This document shows positions 9,598 to 17,330 of a DNA stretch of 64,000 nucleotides, piece after piece; position 1 is the stretch's first letter; the number at the start of each line of letters is the position of its first letter. Under the pieces are notes generated by a model. It saw only the letters and a program-made list of their open reading frames with translations. It had not been told where the DNA came from and ran no database searches. Made by a program: the position numbers and the translations under genes. Source of the stretch: DATBQN01 sp963755825 (GTDB lineage Bacteria; Acidobacteriota; Thermoanaerobaculia; Multivoradales; UBA5704); assembly GCA_963755825.1 (NCBI GenBank), contig CAVWLA010000001.1, positions 434,001 through 498,000 on the forward strand. Direction: 5' to 3'.

Positions 9598-9603
9598 AGG
9601 ATA
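9598..9603 (-). promoter_or_regulatory. -10 element TATCCT for hemE, leaderless-type
   Basis: On the minus strand the hexamer begins 13 nt before GTG 9590. It lies in the 97-nt divergent region shared with the regulator gene. Confidence 0.4.
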
Positions 9604-9672
9604 GCAAAAGGCGGCGGCGACCCGCCGCGGATCTCGGGCCCATACGGAGGCGGGAGGAATCGCCGCGCCTGC

Positions 9673-9678
9673 TACACT
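9673..9678 (+). promoter_or_regulatory. -10 element TACACT, leaderless-type
   Basis: The hexamer begins 15 nt before ATG 9688. There is no Shine-Dalgarno sequence and no convincing -35. Confidence 0.45.
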
Positions 9679-9687
9679 GGAGCATCC

Positions 9688-11508
9688 ATGTTACGCCTTG
9701 TCGCCTACGCACCCGACGGCGTCCGCCGGTTTCCGGTTCCGCGCGCGGAGCTGTTGATCGGAAGCTGGCCCGAGTGCGACATCTATCTCCCCTATACCGG
9801 CGTCGCCCAGCGCCATGCCCGCCTGCGCTACGACGGCAGCCAGCTCACCATCGAGGACCTCGGCAGCCGGCGCGGCATGCTGGTCTCCGGCCGCAAGGTG
9901 CGCGAGGCCTCGCTCGAGGTGCTCGACGAGATCCGCCTCGGCGGCGTCACCCTGCTCGTAGAGGACGTTATGCCGGAGCGCGAGCGGGCGCCGGTGCCGG
10001 CGCCGGCGCCGCCGCACGAGCCGCGGATGTCGCCCGAGCGCATGGTCGAGCACCTCTGCCGACTCGGCGAGTGGGTGCTCGCCGACACCGAGAGCCGCAC
10101 CAGCTCGGAGGCGCTCCTCGCCGACGTGCTCGCCGACTTCGGCGGCGGCCTGCTGCTGCTGTTGCTCGGCGGCGAGCCCGACGAGGCGGGGGTCAAGCTG
10201 CTGGTGACGACCGAGCCCGCCTGGCTGCCGGCCGGCGAGGAGATCCTCGACCAGCTCCGCGTCCGCCGCCAGTCGGGGCTCGACCTCACTGCCCCGGCGT
10301 GGTTCGAGGGCGAGCTCGGCGGCGGCCGCGCCTGGATCTGCCACCATTCGTTCACCGCCGTCGAGCGCACCTACTTCCTGGCGCTCGCCCTGCCGCGCTT
10401 CGTGCCGGCCGGCTGGTCGCCCGTCCCCGCGCTGCGCGCCCTTGGCAACCTGCTGATCCTCGGCCTCGTCCACCACGTCGGCTCCTACGAGCCGATCCTC
10501 CCCGGCCATCAGGGACAGCAGGATCTGGTGCTCGAGCCCAGCCTCGCGGTGGGCGAGTCGCCGGCGATGAAGCGGGCGATCGACCAGCTCCGCACGGCGG
10601 TCGATCCGGCAGTGCATGCGCTGCTGCGCGGCGAGCCGGGGACCGGCAAGGAGCAGCTGGCGCGGTCGCTCCACCTCTCCGGGCCGCGCCGGCAGGGACC
10701 GTTCGTCGTCGCCACCTGCAGCGGCGCCAAGCCGATGCAGATCGAGGCCGATCTCTTCGGCGCCGAGGTCGCCGGCAAGGGCGGACCGGTGCGGCGGGAG
10801 GGCAAGCTCCTCCTCGCCGACGGCGGCACTCTCTTCCTCGACGAGATCGACTGCTTCGACTCGACCGACCGGCCGAACTTGGACCTCGACCTCCAGGAGC
10901 GCCTCATCCGCTTCCTCCGCACCGGCGAGGTCGAGCCGGCGGGGAGCGCCATCGCGACGAAGGTCGACGTGCGCCTCATCGTCGGCAGCCGCGGGCCGCT
11001 CGAGGTGGCGGTGTCGCGCGATCTCTTCCGCGTCGACCTCGCCTATGGCCTGTCGCAGGTGACGATCGACGTGCCGGCGCTGCGCGATCGGCGGGAGGAC
11101 CTGCCGCTCCTCATCCAGTCGTGCATCAACCGGTTCTGCCACGACACCGGCAAGCGGATGCAGGGGATCACCGTGAAGGCGATGGCGGCGCTCCTCAACT
11201 ACGACTATCCGGGCAACCTCGCCGAGCTCGAGAACATCGCCCGCCAGCTCGTCTATCTCTGCCCGCCGGGCCGTCCGGCCGACCTCAACCTGCTGCCGGA
11301 GCGAGTGCGCCAGGGGACGATCCAGTCCGTCTCGCGGGTCGACGCCAGCTCCGACCTCGAGCTCGACAAGCTGGTGGGGGCGACCGAGCAGGCGGCGATC
11401 CGCGAGGCCCTCCGCCGCACCCACAACAACAAGTCGCACGCCGCGCGCCTGCTCAACCTCTCGCGCAACGGGCTGGCGATCAAAATGGCGCGCCACGGCC
11501 TCAAGTAG
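9688..11508 (+). CDS. FHA / AAA+ sigma54-activator-like regulator with Fis-type HTH, GAFTGA loop absent
   Basis: 606-residue cytosolic regulator. Residues about 20-75 form an FHA-like domain, but the usual phosphothreonine-binding GR and SxxH positions read GS (in IGSWPECDI) and AQRH. Residues about 110-290 look like a GAF-type sensor. The AAA+ domain has Walker A GEPGTGKEQ (315 on) and Walker B GTLFLDEID (380 on). The sigma54-contacting GAFTGA loop should follow LFG at 356-358; instead the sequence reads AEVAGKGGPVRREGKL. A Fis-type helix-turn-helix ends the protein (NNKSHAARLLNLSRNGLAIK). ATG 9688 was chosen over the longer open frame because the FHA domain begins there and a -10 hexamer sits just upstream. 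It probably regulates transcription, but direct sigma54 activation is doubtful. Confidence 0.87.
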   Translation: MLRLVAYAPDGVRRFPVPRAELLIGSWPECDIYLPYTGVAQRHARLRYDGSQLTIEDLGSRRGMLVSGRKVREASLEVLDEIRLGGVTLLVEDVMPERERAPVPAPAPPHEPRMSPERMVEHLCRLGEWVLADTESRTSSEALLADVLADFGGGLLLLLLGGEPDEAGVKLLVTTEPAWLPAGEEILDQLRVRRQSGLDLTAPAWFEGELGGGRAWICHHSFTAVERTYFLALALPRFVPAGWSPVPALRALGNLLILGLVHHVGSYEPILPGHQGQQDLVLEPSLAVGESPAMKRAIDQLRTAVDPAVHALLRGEPGTGKEQLARSLHLSGPRRQGPFVVATCSGAKPMQIEADLFGAEVAGKGGPVRREGKLLLADGGTLFLDEIDCFDSTDRPNLDLDLQERLIRFLRTGEVEPAGSAIATKVDVRLIVGSRGPLEVAVSRDLFRVDLAYGLSQVTIDVPALRDRREDLPLLIQSCINRFCHDTGKRMQGITVKAMAALLNYDYPGNLAELENIARQLVYLCPPGRPADLNLLPERVRQGTIQSVSRVDASSDLELDKLVGATEQAAIREALRRTHNNKSHAARLLNLSRNGLAIKMARHGLK

Positions 11509-11522
11509 GGCGCACCGGTCTC

Positions 11523-11536
11523 CGCCGCCGGCGGCG
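11523..11536. terminator. GC palindrome between convergent genes
   Basis: The 14-bp perfect palindrome CGCCGCCGGCGGCG lies in the 31-nt gap between the ends of the regulator gene and the oxidoreductase gene. It lacks a loop and a T tract, so terminator function is only possible. Confidence 0.25.
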
Positions 11537-11539
11537 AAG

Positions 11540-12511
11540 CTACGGGATCAAGAGCACCTTGCCGGTCGTCCGGCGGCCCTCGAGCGCGCGGTGTGCCTCG
11601 GCGGCGTCCGCCAGCGCGAAATCGTGGTCCATGCGGAGCTCCAGCTTGCCGTCGGCGATCCAGCGGAGCACCGCCGCGGCGCGCTCGACGAGCTCTCGCC
11701 GAGTGACGATGTAGTGAATGAGGGAGGGGCGGGCGAGGTAGATCGATCCCTTCTGCATGAGGACGAGCGGGTCGAGCGGCGCCACCGGACCGCTGGCGCC
11801 GCCGAAGAGGACCATCGTGCCGTGCCGCTTGAGCGCATCGAGCCCGCGCTCGAAGGTGTCCTTGCCGATGCCGTCGTAGATCGCGGCGACGCCGTCGCCG
11901 CCGGTCAGCTGCCGCGCTTCGGCGACGAAGTCCTGCTCCTTGTAGCGGATGACCTCGTCGGCGCCGGCGGCGAGAGCGAGCGCCGCCTTCTCCTCGCTGC
12001 CGGCGGTGCCGAGGACCCGGCCGCCGCGGAGCTTCGCCATCTGGCAGAGGAGGCGCCCGACGCCGCCGGCTGCGGCGTGGACGAGGCAGGCGTCGCCGGC
12101 CTGGATGGGGTAGGTGTCGTGCGACAGATAGTGGGCGGTCATCCCCTGCAGCATGGCGGCGGCGCCCTGGCGGGTGGTGATCTCGTCGGGCAGCTTGACC
12201 AGGCGAGCCGCGGGGACCGCGGCCCTCTCTGCGTAGGCGCCGTGCACGCCGGTGTAGGCGACGCGGTCGCCGGGCGCGACCTCCGTCACCCCGTCCGCCA
12301 CCGACTCGACGACCCCCGCCGCCTCCTGGCCGAGGGTCAAAGGGAACGCCGCGCCCTTGTAGTGGCCGGTGCGGAAGTAGACGTCGATGAAATTGACTCC
12401 CGCTGCCTCGATCTTGACGATCGCCTCGCCGGGACCCGCGGTCGGATCGGGAATCTCTTCGAGCTGCATGACCTCGGGACCGCCGGGGGCGTGAACGCGG
12501 ATGGCTCGCAT
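11540..12511 (-). CDS. NAD(P)H:quinone oxidoreductase, zinc-free MDR family
   Basis: 323-residue member of the medium-chain dehydrogenase/reductase superfamily, quinone oxidoreductase branch. Seen: N-terminal GroES-like domain beginning MRAIRVHAPGGPEVMQLEEI, family motif GQEAAGVVESVADGV, and the nucleotide-binding site AAAGGVGRLLCQMAKLRGG followed by GTAGSEEKAALA. The structural-zinc Cys cluster of alcohol dehydrogenases is absent. ATG 12511 is preferred to a start 30 codons upstream because the homologous protein begins there and GGGAGG lies seven bases before it. A TAGGAT hexamer at 12570-12565 (minus strand) may be its promoter. It is a single gene, divergent from the amidotransferase-like gene. 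Confidence 0.9.
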   Translation of the reverse strand: MRAIRVHAPGGPEVMQLEEIPDPTAGPGEAIVKIEAAGVNFIDVYFRTGHYKGAAFPLTLGQEAAGVVESVADGVTEVAPGDRVAYTGVHGAYAERAAVPAARLVKLPDEITTRQGAAAMLQGMTAHYLSHDTYPIQAGDACLVHAAAGGVGRLLCQMAKLRGGRVLGTAGSEEKAALALAAGADEVIRYKEQDFVAEARQLTGGDGVAAIYDGIGKDTFERGLDALKRHGTMVLFGGASGPVAPLDPLVLMQKGSIYLARPSLIHYIVTRRELVERAAAVLRWIADGKLELRMDHDFALADAAEAHRALEGRRTTGKVLLIP

Positions 12512-12662
12512 GGCTGCACCTCCCTCTCTCGCCCGCCGCTCGGGAATCGCCGGCGGGCGCGCGAATCCTATCGCGCGGCGCCGACGTGCTCGGCGCGGCA
12601 CGGTTCTCGCTTATGAAGCGCTATGACCCGCTCGCTGTCTGGCGGCCTGCGGCGGTCTGGCG

Positions 12663-12668
12663 TAGACT
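12663..12668 (+). promoter_or_regulatory. -10-like element TAGACT
   Basis: Same hexamer as before 13973 and 15040. It would give a leader of about 22 nt to ATG 12697. Confidence 0.35.
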
Positions 12669-12696
12669 CCTCTCTGGCATCCGCTCCTCTCAAGGC

Positions 12697-13782
12697 ATGA
12701 GCCTCATCTCCGAACCGACCGCCACGCTCGCGGCCGGGGTGTCGGTGGTTGCCGGCGCGGAGGTTCTGTCGCAAGTCTTTCAATACGCGCGGGTGGAGAA
12801 GCCAGAGGACCTTCCCGCCGCCGACCGCTTCGGCGTCGATGTCGCCATCCTCGACCTCAACTGCGGCTGGCCGAACCTCGGGCACGACTCGATCGTCCAG
12901 GCGGTACGGGACACCGCGGCCCACTTGGCTCCGGCGCTCGCCTCGGGCGGCATGTACCTGCGCGCCCTCTCCTTCGCCGTGCGCGACCACGACATGCTGC
13001 CGGAGCCGCCGGAGCGGGGACGCTTCGCGGTCTATGTCGGCACCGGCGGCCCCGGCCACATCGACCCGCATCAGAACGACGGCGTCTCCCCCTATTCGCA
13101 GGGCATCCGCGAGGACCCCGCCTGGGAGCGGAACGCCTTCGCGCTCTTCGACGCCATCGCCGGCGACCCCGGCGCCGCGCTCCTCACCGTCTGCCACAGC
13201 TTCGGCGTCCTCTGCCGCTGGTCGGGGGTCGCCGAGCCGGTGCTGCGCGGCGCGGCGAAGGGGGGAAAGCGCTCCGGGGTCTTCGAGGACGTGCTCTCGG
13301 ACGAGGCGCTGGCCCACCCCTGGTTCTCGCGCTTCGCCGCCCACCTTCCCGACGGGCGCCACCTCCGCGTGCTCGAGAACCGGCTCTTCGACCTGGTACC
13401 GCGGCTGGGCGCGCAGCCCGGCGCGGGCTTCGTGCCGATCGGCTACGAGGGCGGCGACGGGCACGGCGGCGAGGGTTTCGGCCTCACCATGATGGAGCTG
13501 GCACGCGACGCGGGCGGAGTGATGCCGCGCATCTTCGGGGTTAACAGCCACCCCGAGATCGTCGACCGCATCCATCAGCATCGCATCCTCGAGGAGAAGC
13601 TCGGCCGCGGCGAGGTGAGCCGCGCTTGGTACGACGAGCGTCTCGAGGCGCTCACCCACGTCTACCCGGCCGAGGACAGCGACCGGCGCCTCCGCGTCAC
13701 CTCCGAGTACACCTTCCTTCTCCCCCTGCGCTTCCACCTCGAGCGCCAGGTGCGCCTCCGCGCCGAGGCCCTCGGCCTCTAG
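12697..13782 (+). CDS. Class I glutamine amidotransferase-like protein
   Basis: 361 residues from ATG 12697. The nucleophile elbow LLTVCHSFGV places Cys at residue 166, and NSHPEIVD supplies His285 and Glu287, which together make a Cys-His-Glu triad of the class I GATase fold. The fold is enlarged compared with a standalone GATase (about 200 residues): an N-terminal part of 60 residues precedes GVDVAILDLNCGWPN, and the end has about 70 residues beyond the triad. No synthase partner is adjacent, so the ammonia acceptor is unknown, and a peptidase-like role on the same fold is possible. In-frame starts also exist at 12586 (GTG) and 12613 (ATG); 12697 follows the -10-like TAGACT. Confidence 0.7.
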   Translation: MSLISEPTATLAAGVSVVAGAEVLSQVFQYARVEKPEDLPAADRFGVDVAILDLNCGWPNLGHDSIVQAVRDTAAHLAPALASGGMYLRALSFAVRDHDMLPEPPERGRFAVYVGTGGPGHIDPHQNDGVSPYSQGIREDPAWERNAFALFDAIAGDPGAALLTVCHSFGVLCRWSGVAEPVLRGAAKGGKRSGVFEDVLSDEALAHPWFSRFAAHLPDGRHLRVLENRLFDLVPRLGAQPGAGFVPIGYEGGDGHGGEGFGLTMMELARDAGGVMPRIFGVNSHPEIVDRIHQHRILEEKLGRGEVSRAWYDERLEALTHVYPAEDSDRRLRVTSEYTFLLPLRFHLERQVRLRAEALGL

Positions 13783-13784
13783 GC

Positions 13785-13872
13785 AAATTCGGCTGACACC
13801 TTGCTGGGAACGGTCGGCGGGGAGAATCCGCCGGAGCCGGCGGGCGAGTCGATACAATTCGGCTGGCACCTT
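13785..13872 (-). repeat. Dispersed RAYT-type repeat, two copies
   Basis: AAATTCGGCTGACACCTT (13785-13802) and CAATTCGGCTGGCACCTT (13855-13872) are reverse-orientation copies of the 18-bp consensus, 52 bp apart. They lie directly after the amidotransferase-like gene. Confidence 0.7.
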
Positions 13873-13924
13873 GCGAAGGCTCCCCTCCGGTTCGGGCCGC
13901 TCGCCCTGGAGGGCCGCTCTCGCG

Positions 13925-13930
13925 TAGACT
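13925..13930 (+). promoter_or_regulatory. -10 element TAGACT for the NTF2-like gene
   Basis: The hexamer sits 48 nt before ATG 13973. This transcript would have a leader that includes AAAGGAG. Confidence 0.4.
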
Positions 13931-13972
13931 TGGAGCCTCTGAGCTTCTGATAGTCCGTGAAAGGAGCGTTCG

Positions 13973-14524
13973 ATGATCGCTACACGTCCGTCCCAGGCCA
14001 CCGCTCGGCCACTTCGCTCTGCCCTCCTGGGGCTGGCTCTGGCTGTCGCCCTCTCCCTCCCCGCCGTCCTGGCGGCGGCGTCTCCCGCCCGCGCGCCGCA
14101 GTCGCCGGCGGTCGCGCCGTCTCCCGCCGCCGCGGTCGCGACGCCGGAGGAGGATCTCCGGCAGCTCGACTCCGCTCGCTTCGCGACGATGGTGGCGGGA
14201 GACGCCGCGGCGCTCAAGAACGTCCTCGGCGAGGACCTCTCCTACACCCACTCGAACGGCGAGGTGCAGGATCGCGCCCATTTCCTGGACGCGCTGTCCA
14301 CGGGAGCGCTCCGCTACGAGTCGATGGCGCCCTCCGGCGTCATGGTGCGGATCTACGGCTCAACCGGCGTCGTCACCGGCCGCGTCGACATGAAGGTCGC
14401 CTTCGACGGGCGTGAGAACACCGTCGCCGCCCGCTATACCGCGGTCTACGTCCGCCGCGACCTGCGCTGGCAGCTCGTCGCCTGGCAGTCGAGCCCGCTC
14501 GCCGCGGCCCAGCCGGCGCAGTGA
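13973..14524 (+). CDS. Exported NTF2-like (DUF4440/SnoaL-type) protein
   Basis: 183 residues. A Sec signal (Arg-rich start, hydrophobic stretch LLGLALAVALSLPAVLAAAS) and a Pro/Ala linker precede an NTF2-like cone fold of about 120 residues. That fold begins DLRQLDSARFATMVAGDAAAL and ends with the strand RWQLVAWQSSPL, typical of DUF4440 proteins. These often bind small ligands or are degenerate enzymes; no catalytic residues can be assigned. ATG 13973 has AAAGGAG in the proper position. The gene overlaps the downstream acetyltransferase by four bases (GTGA), so the two are probably translationally coupled. Confidence 0.75.
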   Translation: MIATRPSQATARPLRSALLGLALAVALSLPAVLAAASPARAPQSPAVAPSPAAAVATPEEDLRQLDSARFATMVAGDAAALKNVLGEDLSYTHSNGEVQDRAHFLDALSTGALRYESMAPSGVMVRIYGSTGVVTGRVDMKVAFDGRENTVAARYTAVYVRRDLRWQLVAWQSSPLAAAQPAQ

Positions 14525-15006
14525 CCGCCGGCCGGTTCGAGGTCCGGCGCGGCGAGCATGTGGTCGCCGACGATCCCGAGCGCCTCGACCTCGCCGTCGT
14601 CCACGGCTTCCTCGCCGCCTCGTACTGGGCCGCCGGCATCCCGGAGGAGGTAGTGCGGCGGTCGATCGTCGGCTCGCTCTGCTTCGGGCTCTATCGCCTC
14701 ACGGCGGCGGGCGAGCGGCAGGTCGGCTTCGCGCGGGCGATCACCGACCGCGCCACCTACGCCTATCTCGCCGACGTCTTCGTCCTCGAAGCGGAGCGCG
14801 GCCGCGGACTCGGCAGCTTTCTCGTCGAGGCCGTGATGGCTCACCCGGACCTGCAGGGCCTCCGCCGCTGGTCGCTCGTCACCCGCGACGCCCATGCGCT
14901 CTACACGAAGGTCGGATTCAGAGCGCTGGCGGCGGCCGAGCGCCACATGGAACGGCTCGACCCCGACCTCTACGGGCGCGCCGGCGGCGGACGATCGGCG
15001 CTGTGA
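14521..15006 (+). CDS. GNAT-family N-acetyltransferase
   Basis: 161 residues with the acetyl-CoA-binding motif A of GNAT enzymes: VFVLEAERGRGLGSFLVEAV, containing the R-G-x-G-x-G/S core, followed by the late-strand motif DAHALYTKVGF. The N-terminal half carries the FLAASYWAAGIP segment found in a common subgroup of small bacterial GNAT proteins. The substrate is unknown. The GTG start overlaps the preceding stop (GTGA). Confidence 0.88.
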   Translation: MTAGRFEVRRGEHVVADDPERLDLAVVHGFLAASYWAAGIPEEVVRRSIVGSLCFGLYRLTAAGERQVGFARAITDRATYAYLADVFVLEAERGRGLGSFLVEAVMAHPDLQGLRRWSLVTRDAHALYTKVGFRALAAAERHMERLDPDLYGRAGGGRSAL

Positions 15007-15026
15007 AGGAGGGCGGCGGGCTCTTG

Positions 15027-15032
15027 TAGACT
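15027..15032 (+). promoter_or_regulatory. -10 element TAGACT, leaderless-type
   Basis: The hexamer begins 13 nt before ATG 15040 with no Shine-Dalgarno sequence between. Confidence 0.45.
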
Positions 15033-15039
15033 CGCCGTC

Positions 15040-16785
15040 ATGCGAACGACCGCCAACCGCTCCTCCGCTCCCAGCGCGGGCCGCCTCCTCCCGCTCCTCG
15101 CCCTCTGCGCTCTCGTCGCGAGCCTCGCCGGCGCCGCGCCGGCGGCGAAGCCTGCCACCCCGGCGAAGCCCGCCAGCTCATCGCTCGCCCGCCTCGAGGT
15201 CGCCGCCGACCTCGACGCGCGGCTCGCCAAGTGGAAGCCGATCGACGTGCTCTTCGACGGCTCGAGTCTCTCACCGCGCGAGCGCCAGCTCGTCGGCAAG
15301 CTGGTCGAAGCCTGCCAGGACCTCGAGGACATCTACTGGCGGCAGAGCGATCCCGGCGACATCCAGCTCTACAACACGCTCTCCCATGCCTCCGGCGCCG
15401 CCGAGCGGTCGGTCGCCCGCATGCTGTGGATCCACGGCGGCCGCTGGGATCTGCTCGACGACAACCGCCCCTTCCTCGGCCATCAGCCGATGCCCGCCGG
15501 GCGCGCCCTCTTTCCGGCGGGGGTCACCCGCCAGGAGATCGAGACCTACGTCGCGAGCCACCCGGCCGAGAAGGCAGCGATCCTCGACGAGCACTCGGTC
15601 GTCGAGCGCGCCGGCAAGGGGTTCAGCGCCCAGCCCTACCACGTCGCCTACAAGCGCTTCCTCGAGCCTGCCGCCCAAGCGCTCGAGGCGGCGGCGGGGC
15701 TCTCCGACGACCCGGCGTTCGCCAACTTCCTGCGCCTTCGCGCCCAGGCGCTCCTCACCGACGACTACTTCGCGAGCGACCTCGCCTGGCTCGACCTCCA
15801 GAACCCCAAGTTCGACCTCATCTTCGCCCCCTACGAGACCTATCTCGACGATCTGCTGGGGATCAAGACGTCCTACGGGGCGGCGGTCCTCATCCGCAAC
15901 GAGGCGGAGAGCCAGAAGCTCGCGGTCTTCCAGAAGTACATCCCGGACATCCAGGACGCCCTGCCGCTCGCCGCCGAGGATCGGCCGTCGAAGAAGGGCC
16001 ACGCCGCGCCGATGGAGGTGATGGACACGCCGTTCCGCGCCGGCGACCTCCGCCACGGCTACCAGGCGGTCGCCGACAATCTGCCGAACGATCCGCGCGT
16101 CATCGAGCAGAAGGGGAGCAAGCGGATCTTCTTCAAGAACTTCATGGACGCGCGGGTGCGCTACGTCGTGGTGCCGATCGCCCAGCGCCTGATGCGCCTC
16201 GACCAGGCGGCCAAGGTCACCGCCGACGGCTACCTGACCGCCGTCCTCCTCCATGAGATCAGCCATGGCATCGGGCCCGCCTTTGCCCGCCAGAACGGCA
16301 AACAGATCGACATTCGCCAGGCGATCGGCCCTGCCTACTCCGGCCTCGAGGAGGCCAAGGCCGATGTCGTCGGCATGTACGGCCTCGGCTGGCTGGTCGA
16401 GCACGGCGCCCTTCCCAAGGAGCGGCTCGAGGAGTACTACGCGTCCTACGTCGGCGGCATCTTCCGCACCCTGCGCTTCGGCACCGGCGAGGCCCACGGA
16501 CGGGCGGAGCTGATGGAGTTCAACTACCTCTTCCAGCACCACGCGATCACCCGCGGCGCCGCCTCGCAGCGCTATCTGGTCGACTACGCGGCGATGCCCG
16601 CGGCGATCGCCGGCCTCGCCCGCGAGCTGCTCGAGCAGGAGGCGACGGGCGACCGCGCCCGCGCCGAGGCCTGGTTCAAGAAGTACGACGTGATGCTCGC
16701 CATCCTCAGCGAGGATCTCGGCCGGGCAGCCGAGGTGCCGACCGACCTCGATCCCCGCGGCTCCTTCCCGGAAGGGGTGCAGTGA
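15040..16785 (+). CDS. M49 (dipeptidyl-peptidase III-like) zinc metallopeptidase, exported
   Basis: 581 residues with a Sec-type signal in the first 33 residues. The zinc site is HEISH (His405, Glu406, His409) followed 28 residues later by EEAKAD (437-442), the M49 arrangement. Most M49 enzymes have the six-residue form HExxGH; the five-residue HEISH form is known from a minority of bacterial DPP III enzymes, such as that of Caldithrix abyssi. Expected activity is release of dipeptides from short peptides, probably in the periplasm. Some database entries for such proteins carry misleading names (NUDIX hydrolase, dihydrofolate reductase). Its stop overlaps the next ATG (TGATG). Confidence 0.87.
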   Translation: MRTTANRSSAPSAGRLLPLLALCALVASLAGAAPAAKPATPAKPASSSLARLEVAADLDARLAKWKPIDVLFDGSSLSPRERQLVGKLVEACQDLEDIYWRQSDPGDIQLYNTLSHASGAAERSVARMLWIHGGRWDLLDDNRPFLGHQPMPAGRALFPAGVTRQEIETYVASHPAEKAAILDEHSVVERAGKGFSAQPYHVAYKRFLEPAAQALEAAAGLSDDPAFANFLRLRAQALLTDDYFASDLAWLDLQNPKFDLIFAPYETYLDDLLGIKTSYGAAVLIRNEAESQKLAVFQKYIPDIQDALPLAAEDRPSKKGHAAPMEVMDTPFRAGDLRHGYQAVADNLPNDPRVIEQKGSKRIFFKNFMDARVRYVVVPIAQRLMRLDQAAKVTADGYLTAVLLHEISHGIGPAFARQNGKQIDIRQAIGPAYSGLEEAKADVVGMYGLGWLVEHGALPKERLEEYYASYVGGIFRTLRFGTGEAHGRAELMEFNYLFQHHAITRGAASQRYLVDYAAMPAAIAGLARELLEQEATGDRARAEAWFKKYDVMLAILSEDLGRAAEVPTDLDPRGSFPEGVQ

Positions 16786-17060
16786 TGGCGGCCGCCGCAG
16801 CCGCAGCGGCCGCCGCGATCGCCCAGGCCATCAAGGCCTCGGGGGTGGTGATCCGGGTCGACACAACCGCATTCGTCGCCATCATGGCTCGCGCCGAAGC
16901 GCCGCTCGTGGTCCACGCCCCGGGCGGCCTGTTCGCCAAGGCGCACCGCTATCTGACGAGCTACAAGGGCCTCGCCTTCACCGCCAGCTCGAGCCAGCTC
17001 CTCGACCTGCCGCCGCGTGCCGAGCTGATCGAAGCCCGCCAGATCTGGACCCCCGGCTAG
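16785..17060 (+). CDS. Small protein of unknown function coupled to the M49 peptidase
   Basis: 91 residues from ATG 16785, which shares one base with the preceding stop (a GTG one codon earlier is also possible). A poly-Ala helix at the N-terminus (residues 2-13) is followed by a compact alpha/beta-like sequence including SGVVIRVDTTAFVAIMARA and GLFAKAHRYLTSYKGLAF. No signal peptide or known domain is recognised. The tight junction suggests it is made together with the peptidase. Confidence 0.6.
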   Translation: MAAAAAAAAAAIAQAIKASGVVIRVDTTAFVAIMARAEAPLVVHAPGGLFAKAHRYLTSYKGLAFTASSSQLLDLPPRAELIEARQIWTPG

Positions 17061-17105
17061 CCCGGCGGCAGGCGGCCGGCGCGCCGGGCGAGATCGGCCG
17101 CTTGC

Positions 17106-17282
17106 AAAATCGGCTGGCACCCTGGCGCATAGCTTTTGCGGCAAGGCTATGTCCTTGGGAACGCGGGCCTCCCGCCGATTCCCAACCCCTCCAGCTCGAA
17201 ACTCGCTTGCACCTTCCTCGGCCGGCTCCCACCCCTCTGCAAAATCGGCTGGCACCTTCGGCGGCGAAAGCGGCTGGCACCT
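17106..17282 (-). repeat. Dispersed RAYT-type repeat, cluster of three to four copies
   Basis: Reverse-orientation copies: AAAATCGGCTGGCACC at 17106-17121, a degenerate AAACTCGCTTGCACCTT at 17199-17215, AAAATCGGCTGGCACCTT at 17241-17258 and AAAGCGGCTGGCACCT at 17267-17282. They fill most of the 270-nt gap before hutU; apart from a promoter hexamer nothing else is seen there. Confidence 0.75.
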
Positions 17283-17318
17283 GGATCCGGCTCCGGTGGC
17301 GGGTGCCGGGCGGGCGGC

Positions 17319-17324
17319 TACAAT
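17319..17324 (+). promoter_or_regulatory. -10 element TACAAT for hutU, leaderless-type
   Basis: The hexamer begins exactly 12 nt before ATG 17331, which would make the A of ATG the transcript start. Confidence 0.5.
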
Positions 17325-17330
17325 AGGTCC

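Noticed and set aside
9691..11496. 601-residue minus-strand open frame opposite the FHA/AAA+ regulator
   Set aside because: The opposite strand encodes Walker A, Walker B and a Fis HTH; this frame has none and looks like a shadow.
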